Of a stretch of DNA of 38,253 bases, positions 32,209 through 38,253 are shown piece by piece (the stretch's first letter is position 1; every line of letters begins with the position of its first letter). Source of the DNA: an uncultured Ruminiclostridium sp. (lineage in GTDB: Bacteria > Bacillota > Clostridia > Oscillospirales > Ruminococcaceae). Made by a program: the position numbers and the translations under genes. The notes beneath the pieces are model-generated. The model saw only the letters and a program-made list of their open reading frames with translations, was not told where the DNA came from and did no database searches. The DNA is taken from the NCBI GenBank assembly GCA_910585505.1, contig CAJUFF010000003.1, forward strand, positions 4,889 through 43,141. Direction: 5' to 3'.

Positions 32209-33162
32209 TCAATCAGCCAGCTTATCCAAAAATGCCGCTCCGATTATTCCTGCGTCGTTTCCAAGTTTGCATATATCAAGTTTTGTGGAATCGTTTCCGT
32301 CGATACAATATGCCTCTTTTTCAATTATCTCCTTAAGAGGAACCGTAAGATTATCCCCTTCCTTGCACACTCCTCCGCCTATTAACAGCACCTGAGGCTG
32401 AAAAATATTTACAATATTGGTAAGACCGCAGCCCAAATAACAAATATATTCCTTTACAACACTTTTTGCGGTTTCGTCTCCGGCTCTCATTCCGTCAAAG
32501 GCTGTCTTTCCGTCAACATTTTCAAGGGAACCGGCAATTTCCCAGAGTTTACTGCTATTATCGGCTTCCATGGCTTTTTTTGTGGCGGTAATTAAGGCTG
32601 TGGCGCTAGAGTAGGCTTCAAAGCAGCCGTTTCTTCCGCAGGTACAGGGGCGTCCGCCGTATTCGATTACGGTATGGCCAAGCTCCGCGCCACAGAAATT
32701 AAAGCCGGTATATATCTTACCGCCGATTATGATACCGCCTCCTACGCCCGTGCCCAAGGTTATAACAACCACGTTTTCATAGTCCTTTCCTCCGCCCGCT
32801 AAATATTCCCCGAATGCGGCAGCGTTAGCATCGTTTTCAACGTAAATATTCTTTTTAAGTCTTTCCCTGAGCATTTTACCGAGAGGAACATTGTCAAAGC
32901 CGAGATTATTGCTGTAAAGCACCGTTCCAGTACTTCTGTTAGCCGCGCCGGGAGTTCCTATTCCCACGGAGGACACATCGTCAATGTTTATTTTTGCTTC
33001 AGAGAGCGCAATATTTACAGCTTCACAGATTCCGTCCACAATCCCCTCGGCTGGACGGGGAAGGTTTGTTTTTACGCTTGCCCTTGAAATAATTTCGTAA
33101 TTTTCATTGACGATACCGACCTTTATATTGGTACCGCCCAGATCAATCCCTATGTTATACAT
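32209..33162 (-). CDS. glcK: ROK-family glucokinase
   Basis: It phosphorylates glucose (or a related hexose) with ATP. The 317-residue protein has the phosphate loop IGIDLGGTNIKVGIV, the sugar-binding ENDANAAAFGE, ELGHTVIEYGGRPCTC and the ROK zinc motif CTCGRNGCFE. VLLIGGGVCKEGD near the C-terminus completes the ATP site. No N-terminal DNA-binding domain is present, so it is a kinase and not a repressor. Exact sugar specificity is inferred from family. It is isolated by A/T-rich inverted repeats on both sides. Confidence 0.9.
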   Translation of the reverse strand: MYNIGIDLGGTNIKVGIVNENYEIISRASVKTNLPRPAEGIVDGICEAVNIALSEAKINIDDVSSVGIGTPGAANRSTGTVLYSNNLGFDNVPLGKMLRERLKKNIYVENDANAAAFGEYLAGGGKDYENVVVITLGTGVGGGIIIGGKIYTGFNFCGAELGHTVIEYGGRPCTCGRNGCFEAYSSATALITATKKAMEADNSSKLWEIAGSLENVDGKTAFDGMRAGDETAKSVVKEYICYLGCGLTNIVNIFQPQVLLIGGGVCKEGDNLTVPLKEIIEKEAYCIDGNDSTKLDICKLGNDAGIIGAAFLDKLAD

Positions 33163-33247
33163 AATATTTACACTCCTCGATTTTTATACGGAAGTTTACC
33201 GTATACGTTGAAAAACAGCGCCGTCAGACGGTGTTAATACTATTTAT

Positions 33248-33353
33248 AAATCATTCTAATGCTATAAATAAATCAAAAATTTGAAATGATTTGCAAAAAG
33301 TGCTTCTTATGTGATTCTCAATTGATCTATTATTCAATAAATGATTGAGAATC
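33248..33353. repeat. Two inverted repeats upstream of the ROK kinase
   Basis: AAATCATT (33248-33255) pairs with AATGATTT (33285-33292), and GATTCTCAAT (33313-33322) pairs exactly with ATTGAGAATC (33344-33353). They lie in the 220-base gap between the PHP gene stop and the kinase start. Function may be termination of the PHP transcript or regulation of the kinase; no T-run decides it. A third small stem TATACGG/CCGTATA lies nearer the kinase start (about 33184-33204). Confidence 0.55.
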
Positions 33354-33382
33354 AGTATAATTACAACAGCGCTTCAAAAAAA

Positions 33383-34108
33383 TCAAATATCAAAAATATT
33401 TTTTCCCTTTTTACGATTGACAAAATTCTTAACCCGGTTTTCATCGGCATTCAGCAGAAGCTCCTCCGGGAAAGCAACCTCTTCAATAAGCTTTAACGCG
33501 GGACCGAAATCGCCTATGGTATTCCAGAAATGGGAATCGGTATTTACAACCACGAAAGCCTTTTCCTCGGCGCAGGTTTCAAGCAGCTTTCGGTAAAAAT
33601 CATAAGTATCCTTTTTTAAAGGGTCACGTATCCGAGCAACATTCAGTTCCATTGACTTTCCGAAATGGGCGCAGGCTCTGCACACTTCCCTTATGTCATA
33701 GGGGCACCATTTTGTGTCAGTGTGACCAAGACAGCAAATATCAGGATCTTCGAGAGCTTTTATATAAGATCCGGTAAATTCGGCTTTCGAGCCGCTGCCC
33801 CAATGGTAGCTGGCTATTATCCAGTCCAGTTTTTCAGAAAGTTCCCTGTCTATATCCAATCGTCCGTTATTGTCGATTATATCCGCTTCGATTCCGCGCA
33901 GTACAAACACATTGTTTATAATACGAGGCAAAGTGGTAAGATTATGGTGATGCCACACATGGGGGGAGTCTTCCATCTGAGGGCCGTGATCCGTCACCGC
34001 CATTATTTTTAATCCGGCCTTTTCTGCCTGCGCGGTATTTTCGGTTAATGTTGAATAAGCATGAGCTGAAGCAAGGGTATGTGTATGAAGATCCGCCGTA
34101 AGCTTCAT
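33383..34108 (-). CDS. PHP-domain phosphoesterase (YcdX type)
   Basis: A 241-residue PHP-fold metal phosphoesterase. Metal ligands are visible in ADLHTHTLASAHA (His-x-His), AVTDHGPQM (Asp-His), GIEADII (Glu), SYHWG (His), GHTDTKW (His) and NTDSHFW (Asp-x-His). Relatives include YcdX and clostridial PHP hydrolases near murB/whiA loci. The natural substrate is not established. AAGGAT lies 11 bases before the ATG. The gene is followed by the inverted repeats at 33248-33353. Confidence 0.9.
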   Translation of the reverse strand: MKLTADLHTHTLASAHAYSTLTENTAQAEKAGLKIMAVTDHGPQMEDSPHVWHHHNLTTLPRIINNVFVLRGIEADIIDNNGRLDIDRELSEKLDWIIASYHWGSGSKAEFTGSYIKALEDPDICCLGHTDTKWCPYDIREVCRACAHFGKSMELNVARIRDPLKKDTYDFYRKLLETCAEEKAFVVVNTDSHFWNTIGDFGPALKLIEEVAFPEELLLNADENRVKNFVNRKKGKNIFDI

Positions 34109-34142
34109 TTTTGATCAATCCTTCTTTCTTTTGCTGCCCTAA

Positions 34143-34313
34143 AACCAGCCTTAATGGAAATTGTGTTTGGATTTTCGAGCAGATTTTGTCGCCTTTCGCG
34201 GACAGGCTATCACCCTTCAATGTAACTTTGAAAAAGCCGAGCATAAATTTTTAGCGCAAACAGTGAAAAAAACTGCCTAAAATACCTGCGCCGGTTCCTA
34301 TTGGGACAGGTTT
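34143..34313. repeat. Miniature repeat element, copy 2 (diverged)
   Basis: A diverged relative of the element at 17457-17629. Shared parts are TTGTGTTTGGATTTTCGAG against GTGTGCGGATTTTCAAG, then ATTTTGT, and the right end GCGCCGGTTCCTATTGGGAC. The left end is degraded, so the terminal repeat is no longer perfect. It starts immediately after the stop codon of the GNAT gene on the minus strand, matching copy 1, which sits at a 3' end too. It fills the 205-base gap before the PHP gene. Confidence 0.65.
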
Positions 34314-34856
34314 TTAAAGCTTTTTCAGCATAAATATATCGTCCGAAAAGGTACCGTCATCATATTTGTTCGCGCAGGGTAATCTGCCGTATTCTTCAAA
34401 TCCCAAGCTTTTGTAAAGCCCCTTTGCCCTTTCGTTTGTGCTGACAACGGTAAGCTCCAATTGCGTATATCCAATCTCTTTGGCACAGATAATCGCTTTT
34501 TCCATAAGAACGCGCCCCAGACCCTTGCCCGTGAATTTTTCAAACAGGGCAATGCCTAATCCGGCGCGGTGGTTGTTTCTCCTGCTTTCACCCTCAGTGT
34601 TAAAGGAACAGTTTCCCGCATATTCACCGTCAAAAAAAGCTATTATCAGCAAATTCCGAGGACTGCTCATCTTTTCGATAAAGGCGGCTTCCTGCTCGTC
34701 GGTTATGTTTACTTCGTCGGCTTCCTTCGAAAGAAATCTTGTTTCTCCGCTTACCGTTTTAAGACAATCCTTAAGCATTGGAGCGTCATCGGGCTTCGCG
34801 CTTCGGAGCAATATTTCGTGTCCGTTCAGAGTCAGCCGTTCTTCTTTTAAAATCAT
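34314..34856 (-). CDS. GNAT acetyltransferase (RimJ/RimL-like)
   Basis: A 180-residue GNAT: LRSAKPDDAPMLKDCLKTV at the N-terminus, AGLGIALFEKFTGKGLGRVL as the acetyl-CoA core (about 98-117) and STNERAKGLYKSLGFEEYGR as motif B. Relatives acetylate amino-terminal or small amine substrates; the target is unknown. It lies between hprK and the PHP gene, 42 bases after hprK. A repeat element begins right at its stop codon. Confidence 0.88.
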   Translation of the reverse strand: MILKEERLTLNGHEILLRSAKPDDAPMLKDCLKTVSGETRFLSKEADEVNITDEQEAAFIEKMSSPRNLLIIAFFDGEYAGNCSFNTEGESRRNNHRAGLGIALFEKFTGKGLGRVLMEKAIICAKEIGYTQLELTVVSTNERAKGLYKSLGFEEYGRLPCANKYDDGTFSDDIFMLKKL

Positions 34857-34898
34857 AATTTTAATACTTCCCCTCTATTCCCGATTCAGGGAGGATTT

Positions 34899-35858
34899 TC
34901 ACTTGATATTCGTGATTGTATCCGAGCTTTCCATATCCATTCCCAGATTGTCAAGCAGCTCCTGAGCGGCGTTGTAGCCCATTTTCTTCTGACGGTTGTT
35001 CATTGCCGCTACCTCAAGAATTACCGCCAGATTACGTCCCGGCTTAACGGGAATGGTGAGATACGGTACCTTTACGCCTAAAATCGACATATAGTGATTG
35101 TCTACGCCCATACGGTCGTAAACCTTTTCGGGATTCCAGATTTCCAGCTCAACAACCATATCTATCTTTTCGTTAACCTTTACCGCGCCGATACCGAAAA
35201 GCTGTCTCGCGTTTACGATACCGATTCCTCTTAACTCAAGGAAGTGTCGTATATTGTCCGGAGAACTGCCCACAAGGGTGATATTGGAGGTGCGCCTGAT
35301 TTCCACCGCATCGTCAGCTACCAGTCTGTGACCGCGCTTAACAAGCTCTATCGCCGTTTCGCTTTTTCCCACTCCGCTGTCCCCTAAAATAAGTACGCCC
35401 TCGCCGTATATTTCTATAAGCACTCCGTGACGGGTAATTCTCGGAGCAAGTCTCAGGTTGAGAAACGCGATAAGCGACGACATAAACTCTGAAGTACTCT
35501 GCTTACTTCTGAACAAAGGCACCTCGTTTTCCCTCGCAAGTCTTTCCACTTCCGGAAATATCTCAAGATCCCTCGTTACTATAAAAGCGGGCGGTTTCTG
35601 AGAAAACAGGTCGGCAAAGGCTGATATCCTCTTTTCCTCGCTGAGCTGTTCCATAAAGGCAAATTCGGCCTTACCCGCTATTTGTATTCTGGTGCTGTCA
35701 AAATATTCGTAAAAACCTGCCAACTGCAAGCCCGGACGGTTTACGTCATTGTTCTTGATTTTAATTTCCTTCGGATTACAGGGGCAGTAAACGGTTTCCA
35801 GAGAATATTCGTCGATAATGTCAGACAACAATACAAAATATTCTTTTTCCTTCAGCAT
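34899..35858 (-). CDS. hprK: HPr kinase/phosphorylase
   Basis: HprK phosphorylates HPr at Ser46 and reverses it, controlling carbon catabolite repression in Firmicutes. The 319-residue protein has HGVLIEIYGEGVLI, Walker A GDSGVGKSET (159-168), the HRLVADDAVEI acidic site and the signature LELRGIGIVNARQLFG. The K3-loop NNRQKKMGYNAAQEL follows. N-terminal domain and length are normal. With glucokinase and pfkA nearby, the neighbourhood is rich in sugar control. HPr itself is not in the window. Confidence 0.96.
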   Translation of the reverse strand: MLKEKEYFVLLSDIIDEYSLETVYCPCNPKEIKIKNNDVNRPGLQLAGFYEYFDSTRIQIAGKAEFAFMEQLSEEKRISAFADLFSQKPPAFIVTRDLEIFPEVERLARENEVPLFRSKQSTSEFMSSLIAFLNLRLAPRITRHGVLIEIYGEGVLILGDSGVGKSETAIELVKRGHRLVADDAVEIRRTSNITLVGSSPDNIRHFLELRGIGIVNARQLFGIGAVKVNEKIDMVVELEIWNPEKVYDRMGVDNHYMSILGVKVPYLTIPVKPGRNLAVILEVAAMNNRQKKMGYNAAQELLDNLGMDMESSDTITNIK

Positions 35859-35986
35859 AAATTAAAATTCCTTTACAATATTCGAGATAAATTTTACTTT
35901 TACTTCGGTTCAATTGCCGCGCGCTGTGTTCATTGATTCAAAAAAGCAGGCACAGCTGAACGTTCATGTCTTGAAAACACGTAAAA

Positions 35987-37231
35987 TCATTCCGAGGCGT
36001 TCAGATAGTCGATCTGCTGTTGTGAGAGCCTGTCAATCTCAATACCCCAGAATTTAAGCTTACGCTCTGCAACCTCATTGTCGATCTCCTTCGGAACATT
36101 TATGATCATATCCGTAAGGCTGTTTTTGTGTTCAGAAAGATAAAGTGCGGACAAAAGCTGAATGGCGAAACTCATATCCATTATTTCGGCGGGGTGTCCG
36201 TCGCCCGCGGCAAGGTTGACAAGTCTTCCTTCGGCAATAACGTTTATTCTTCTGCCGTCCTCAAGGGTATAGCACATAATATTGTTTCTTGCGAGATGGC
36301 TTTCCTTAGCGATCTCCCTGAGTCTTGCCACATCCACTTCAACATCAAAATGTCCCGCGTTGCAGCAGATCGCTCCGTCCTTCATAACCTTAAAGCTGTC
36401 TTCGCAAATAACCTGATTACAGCCTGTTACCGTAACGAAGAAATCTCCTATTTTGGCGGCTTCCGTCATTTTCATCACCTTAAAGCCGTCCATTACCGCT
36501 TCCATAGCCTTTATGGGATCCACCTCGGTAACGATAACCGACGCGCCCAAACCCTTCGCTCTCATGGCAACACCCTTGCCGCACCAACCATAGCCGGCCA
36601 CTACCACATTTTTGCCAGCAACTATCAGGTTTGTGGTGCGGTTGATTCCATCCCATACCGACTGACCTGTACCGTAGCGGTTATCAAACAGATGCTTGCA
36701 GTCGGCATCGTTTACAAGAACCATCGGGAACTTAAGCTTACCCGCCCCATTCATTGCCTTTAACCTGTGAATACCCGTAGTGGTTTCCTCACAGCCGCCT
36801 ATAACATTCTCAATAAGCTGAGGATATTCGGTATGAATAAGATGAACCAGATCGCCGCCGTCGTCAATTATGATATTGGGAGCAGCCTTTATTACCTGGG
36901 AAATATGGCGGTGATATTCCTCATCGGTAGCGTTGTACCACGCGAACACGTTAAGACCATCGTGCACCAGCGCAGCGGCTACATCGTCCTGAGTAGACAA
37001 GGGATTGCTTCCCGTAACATACATTTCCGCGCCTCCCGCCGCAAAAACCTTACACAAATAAGCGGTTTTTGCCTCCAGATGAACGGATAAGGCGACTTTA
37101 AGCCCTTTAAAAGGCTTTTTTTCAATAAATTCTTCCTCATAGCTTCTGAGAAGCGGCATATTATCTTTTACCCATTGGATTTTGCGGCAACCGCTTTCCC
37201 AAAGGTTGATATCTCTAATCTCACTTATCAT
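35987..37231 (-). CDS. ahcY: Adenosylhomocysteinase (short, Thermotoga-like type)
   Basis: It splits S-adenosylhomocysteine into adenosine and homocysteine with bound NAD, relieving methyltransferase inhibition. The 414-residue product has LSVHLEAKTAYL, TGSNPLSTQDDVAAAL, DDGGDLVHLIH, EETTTGIHRL, LFDNRYGTGQSVWDGI and the NAD fold VVVAGYGWCGKGVA. AGDGHPAEIMDMSFA is near the end. The usual C-terminal KP-x-HYRY tail and the extra insertion of long enzymes are absent, as in the thermotogal/archaeal type. The start MISEIRDINL follows AAAGGAAA; an in-frame ATG at 37291 falls on the promoter. Its own promoter lies at 37263-37291. Confidence 0.95.
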   Translation of the reverse strand: MISEIRDINLWESGCRKIQWVKDNMPLLRSYEEEFIEKKPFKGLKVALSVHLEAKTAYLCKVFAAGGAEMYVTGSNPLSTQDDVAAALVHDGLNVFAWYNATDEEYHRHISQVIKAAPNIIIDDGGDLVHLIHTEYPQLIENVIGGCEETTTGIHRLKAMNGAGKLKFPMVLVNDADCKHLFDNRYGTGQSVWDGINRTTNLIVAGKNVVVAGYGWCGKGVAMRAKGLGASVIVTEVDPIKAMEAVMDGFKVMKMTEAAKIGDFFVTVTGCNQVICEDSFKVMKDGAICCNAGHFDVEVDVARLREIAKESHLARNNIMCYTLEDGRRINVIAEGRLVNLAAGDGHPAEIMDMSFAIQLLSALYLSEHKNSLTDMIINVPKEIDNEVAERKLKFWGIEIDRLSQQQIDYLNASE

Positions 37232-37262
37232 TATTTTGTTTTCCTTTCGTCTTAATAGTTTT

Positions 37263-37291
37263 ATTTTACCACAAATTGAAAGAAACTTCAA
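37263..37291 (-). promoter_or_regulatory. Sigma-A promoter for ahcY
   Basis: Minus-strand TTGAAG (37286-37291), 17 bases, TAAAAT (37263-37268), about 32 bases before the ahcY start. No SAH riboswitch-like leader fits in the short 5' region. Confidence 0.8.
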
Positions 37292-37332
37292 GTATAAACC
37301 TTATAAATTTAAAATAAAAACAATGAGTTTCC

Positions 37333-38091
37333 TTACTTTTCCGCTATCATAAACAGCCGTTTGAACTGAAATAATATTTTTCCGTTATCCTGAGCAGGAT
37401 ACGCCTTTTTTAAGTTTTCCAGCACCCTGTCAAAAAATACTTTTTGTTCCTTTTCATCAAGCTTTTCGGTATAAGGATTAAGCGCCGTACCTCTGAAAAA
37501 ATTCAGTATATCCTCGTGTCCGTTCATTATATGATAGTAGTCGGTAACCCAGATTTGCAGCTTATCAGTAAGTTTTGACAAAACATCATAATAAAATTCC
37601 GCCGATAAATAAGTGCTTTTTCTTTCGGTTTTCCGAACGCTTTCGGGAAGAGCGCATATCGCTTCGTCCATACACTTTCTTGACGGCATCAGATGCGAAA
37701 GCGGCACCTGTGCCGCAAAAACCCCATTTTCGTTTAACATTTTAAAGGAACTTTCAATAAAATTTTTCTGATTATCCAGCCACTGCATAAACGCATTTGA
37801 AAAAATAAGATCAAATTTCCCAAGATCGGCAGCGGAATTTTCGCAGTCTCTTTGAATAAACGTAACATGGGGCAGAGCTTTTCTTGCTGCCTCTATCATA
37901 TTTTCCGACAAATCTACTCCGGTTATCTCCGCTTCCCCGAAAGCCGAAACCAGAGCGGAAGTACTCATTCCGGAGCCGCAGCCTACGTCAAGTATACGTT
38001 TGAAGCCGCGCCCATTTAATCTGCTTACAAGGTCAAGAGATGGCTGTCTGCGTTCTTTTGAAAAATCATCGTACAGATTTGCATTCCACAT
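37333..38091 (-). CDS. SAM-dependent methyltransferase, trans-aconitate methyltransferase-like
   Basis: A 252-residue class I methyltransferase of the Tam type: RILDVGCGSGMSTSALVSAF (motif I), TGVDLSENMIEAARKALP (motif II), FDLIFSNAFMQWLDN (motif post II, with the Tam-like NAxxQW) and MLNENGVFAAQVPLS. The C-terminal half has YYHIMNGHEDILNFFRGTAL and LPYTEKLDE-like NPYTEKLDE, also Tam-like. Specificity is inferred only from similarity. The start MWNANLYDDFSKERR follows AAAGGCGG. It has its own promoter and may supply SAH to the neighbouring ahcY. Confidence 0.88.
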   Translation of the reverse strand: MWNANLYDDFSKERRQPSLDLVSRLNGRGFKRILDVGCGSGMSTSALVSAFGEAEITGVDLSENMIEAARKALPHVTFIQRDCENSAADLGKFDLIFSNAFMQWLDNQKNFIESSFKMLNENGVFAAQVPLSHLMPSRKCMDEAICALPESVRKTERKSTYLSAEFYYDVLSKLTDKLQIWVTDYYHIMNGHEDILNFFRGTALNPYTEKLDEKEQKVFFDRVLENLKKAYPAQDNGKILFQFKRLFMIAEK

Positions 38092-38131
38092 AAAAAACCG
38101 CCTTTCTTGTTTGTATTTTAATTTTCTCTTC

Positions 38132-38160
38132 AGTATAACATTTTTACAATGTAAAGTCAA
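38132..38160 (-). promoter_or_regulatory. Sigma-A promoter for the Tam-like methyltransferase
   Basis: Minus-strand TTGACT (38155-38160), 17 bases, TATACT (38132-38137), about 40 bases before the start codon. Confidence 0.8.
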
Positions 38161-38253
38161 ACCCGACTATAAAGGCAACACCGCGCAATGACCGCCTGAC
38201 GACTTTGCGTGCGGCTTGCTTGCATATTTTCCGTCATCTTGCACAAATCCTCC
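38161..38253. other. Right-edge sequence without a gene, possible repeat
   Basis: No coding frame is visible. The G/C-rich stretch (CAACACCGCGCAATGACCG, later CATCTTGCACAAATCCTCC) differs in composition from the adjacent promoter and resembles interspersed non-coding repeats, but only part is in the window and no second copy is present here. Confidence 0.35.

Noticed and set aside
1..38253. tRNA, rRNA, CRISPR arrays, transposases or prophage genes
   Set aside because: Scanned on both strands and none was seen; the regular repeats needed for CRISPR are absent.

Overview
The window looks like a chromosomal segment of a low-to-moderate G+C Clostridia genome, most likely a gut Oscillospirales/Ruminococcaceae-type bacterium. 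Pointers are a yunB sporulation gene, whiA/rapZ/hprK, a folT gene behind a tetrahydrofolate riboswitch, a DUF951 protein after prfA, Gram-positive ribosome-binding sites and consensus sigma-A promoters. The taxon is inferred from gene content. Nearly everything is on the minus strand; only an S1-domain gene and an XRE regulator are on the plus strand. No rRNA, tRNA, CRISPR array or transposase was seen.

Layout, left to right (minus-strand transcription runs right to left). 1-7.6 kb: housekeeping genes: ligA (partial, cut by the left edge), yunB, an M18 aminopeptidase, a lytic transglycosylase, coaE, a Sua5-type threonylcarbamoyl-AMP synthase, prfA, a DUF951 protein and a small membrane protein. 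7.7-13.1 kb: an S1-domain protein overlapping rarA tail-to-tail, a stand-alone C39-like peptidase with unusual inverted repeats beside it, prs and glyA. 13.1-20.7 kb: histidine genes in two pairs (hisA-hisF and hisI-hisE) separated by about 5 kb of accessory genes: NYN/PIN protein, metallo-beta-lactamase-fold hydrolase, TfoX C-terminal protein, two methyltransferases, a DUF4180 protein and two unknown genes. Three of these accessory genes appear frameshifted by one base. 20.7-25.3 kb: a GNAT gene divergent from an XRE regulator, proC, folT with its riboswitch, and pfkA. 25.3-35.9 kb: dnaE, whiA, a GNAT, rapZ, murB, a ROK glucokinase, a PHP phosphoesterase, a second GNAT and hprK, a cell-wall/carbon-control/replication neighbourhood common in Firmicutes. 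36-38.2 kb: a short-type adenosylhomocysteinase and a Tam-like methyltransferase, each with its own promoter.

Functional links: glyA (THF to methylene-THF) and folT (folate uptake, THF-sensed) share the folate pool. ahcY recycles the S-adenosylhomocysteine produced by the several methyltransferases. rapZ, hprK, glucokinase and pfkA touch sugar sensing and glycolysis. prs supplies PRPP for the histidine pathway.

The non-routine items are the THF riboswitch, a pair of related repeat elements abutting gene 3' ends (one supplies a stop codon), the cluster of single-base frameshifts, interlocked inverted repeats at 9990-10024, the split his genes, and a GNAT sitting where yvcK is expected between rapZ and whiA. 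I found no clearly new multi-gene system; the accessory block inside the his genes is the best place to look for one.
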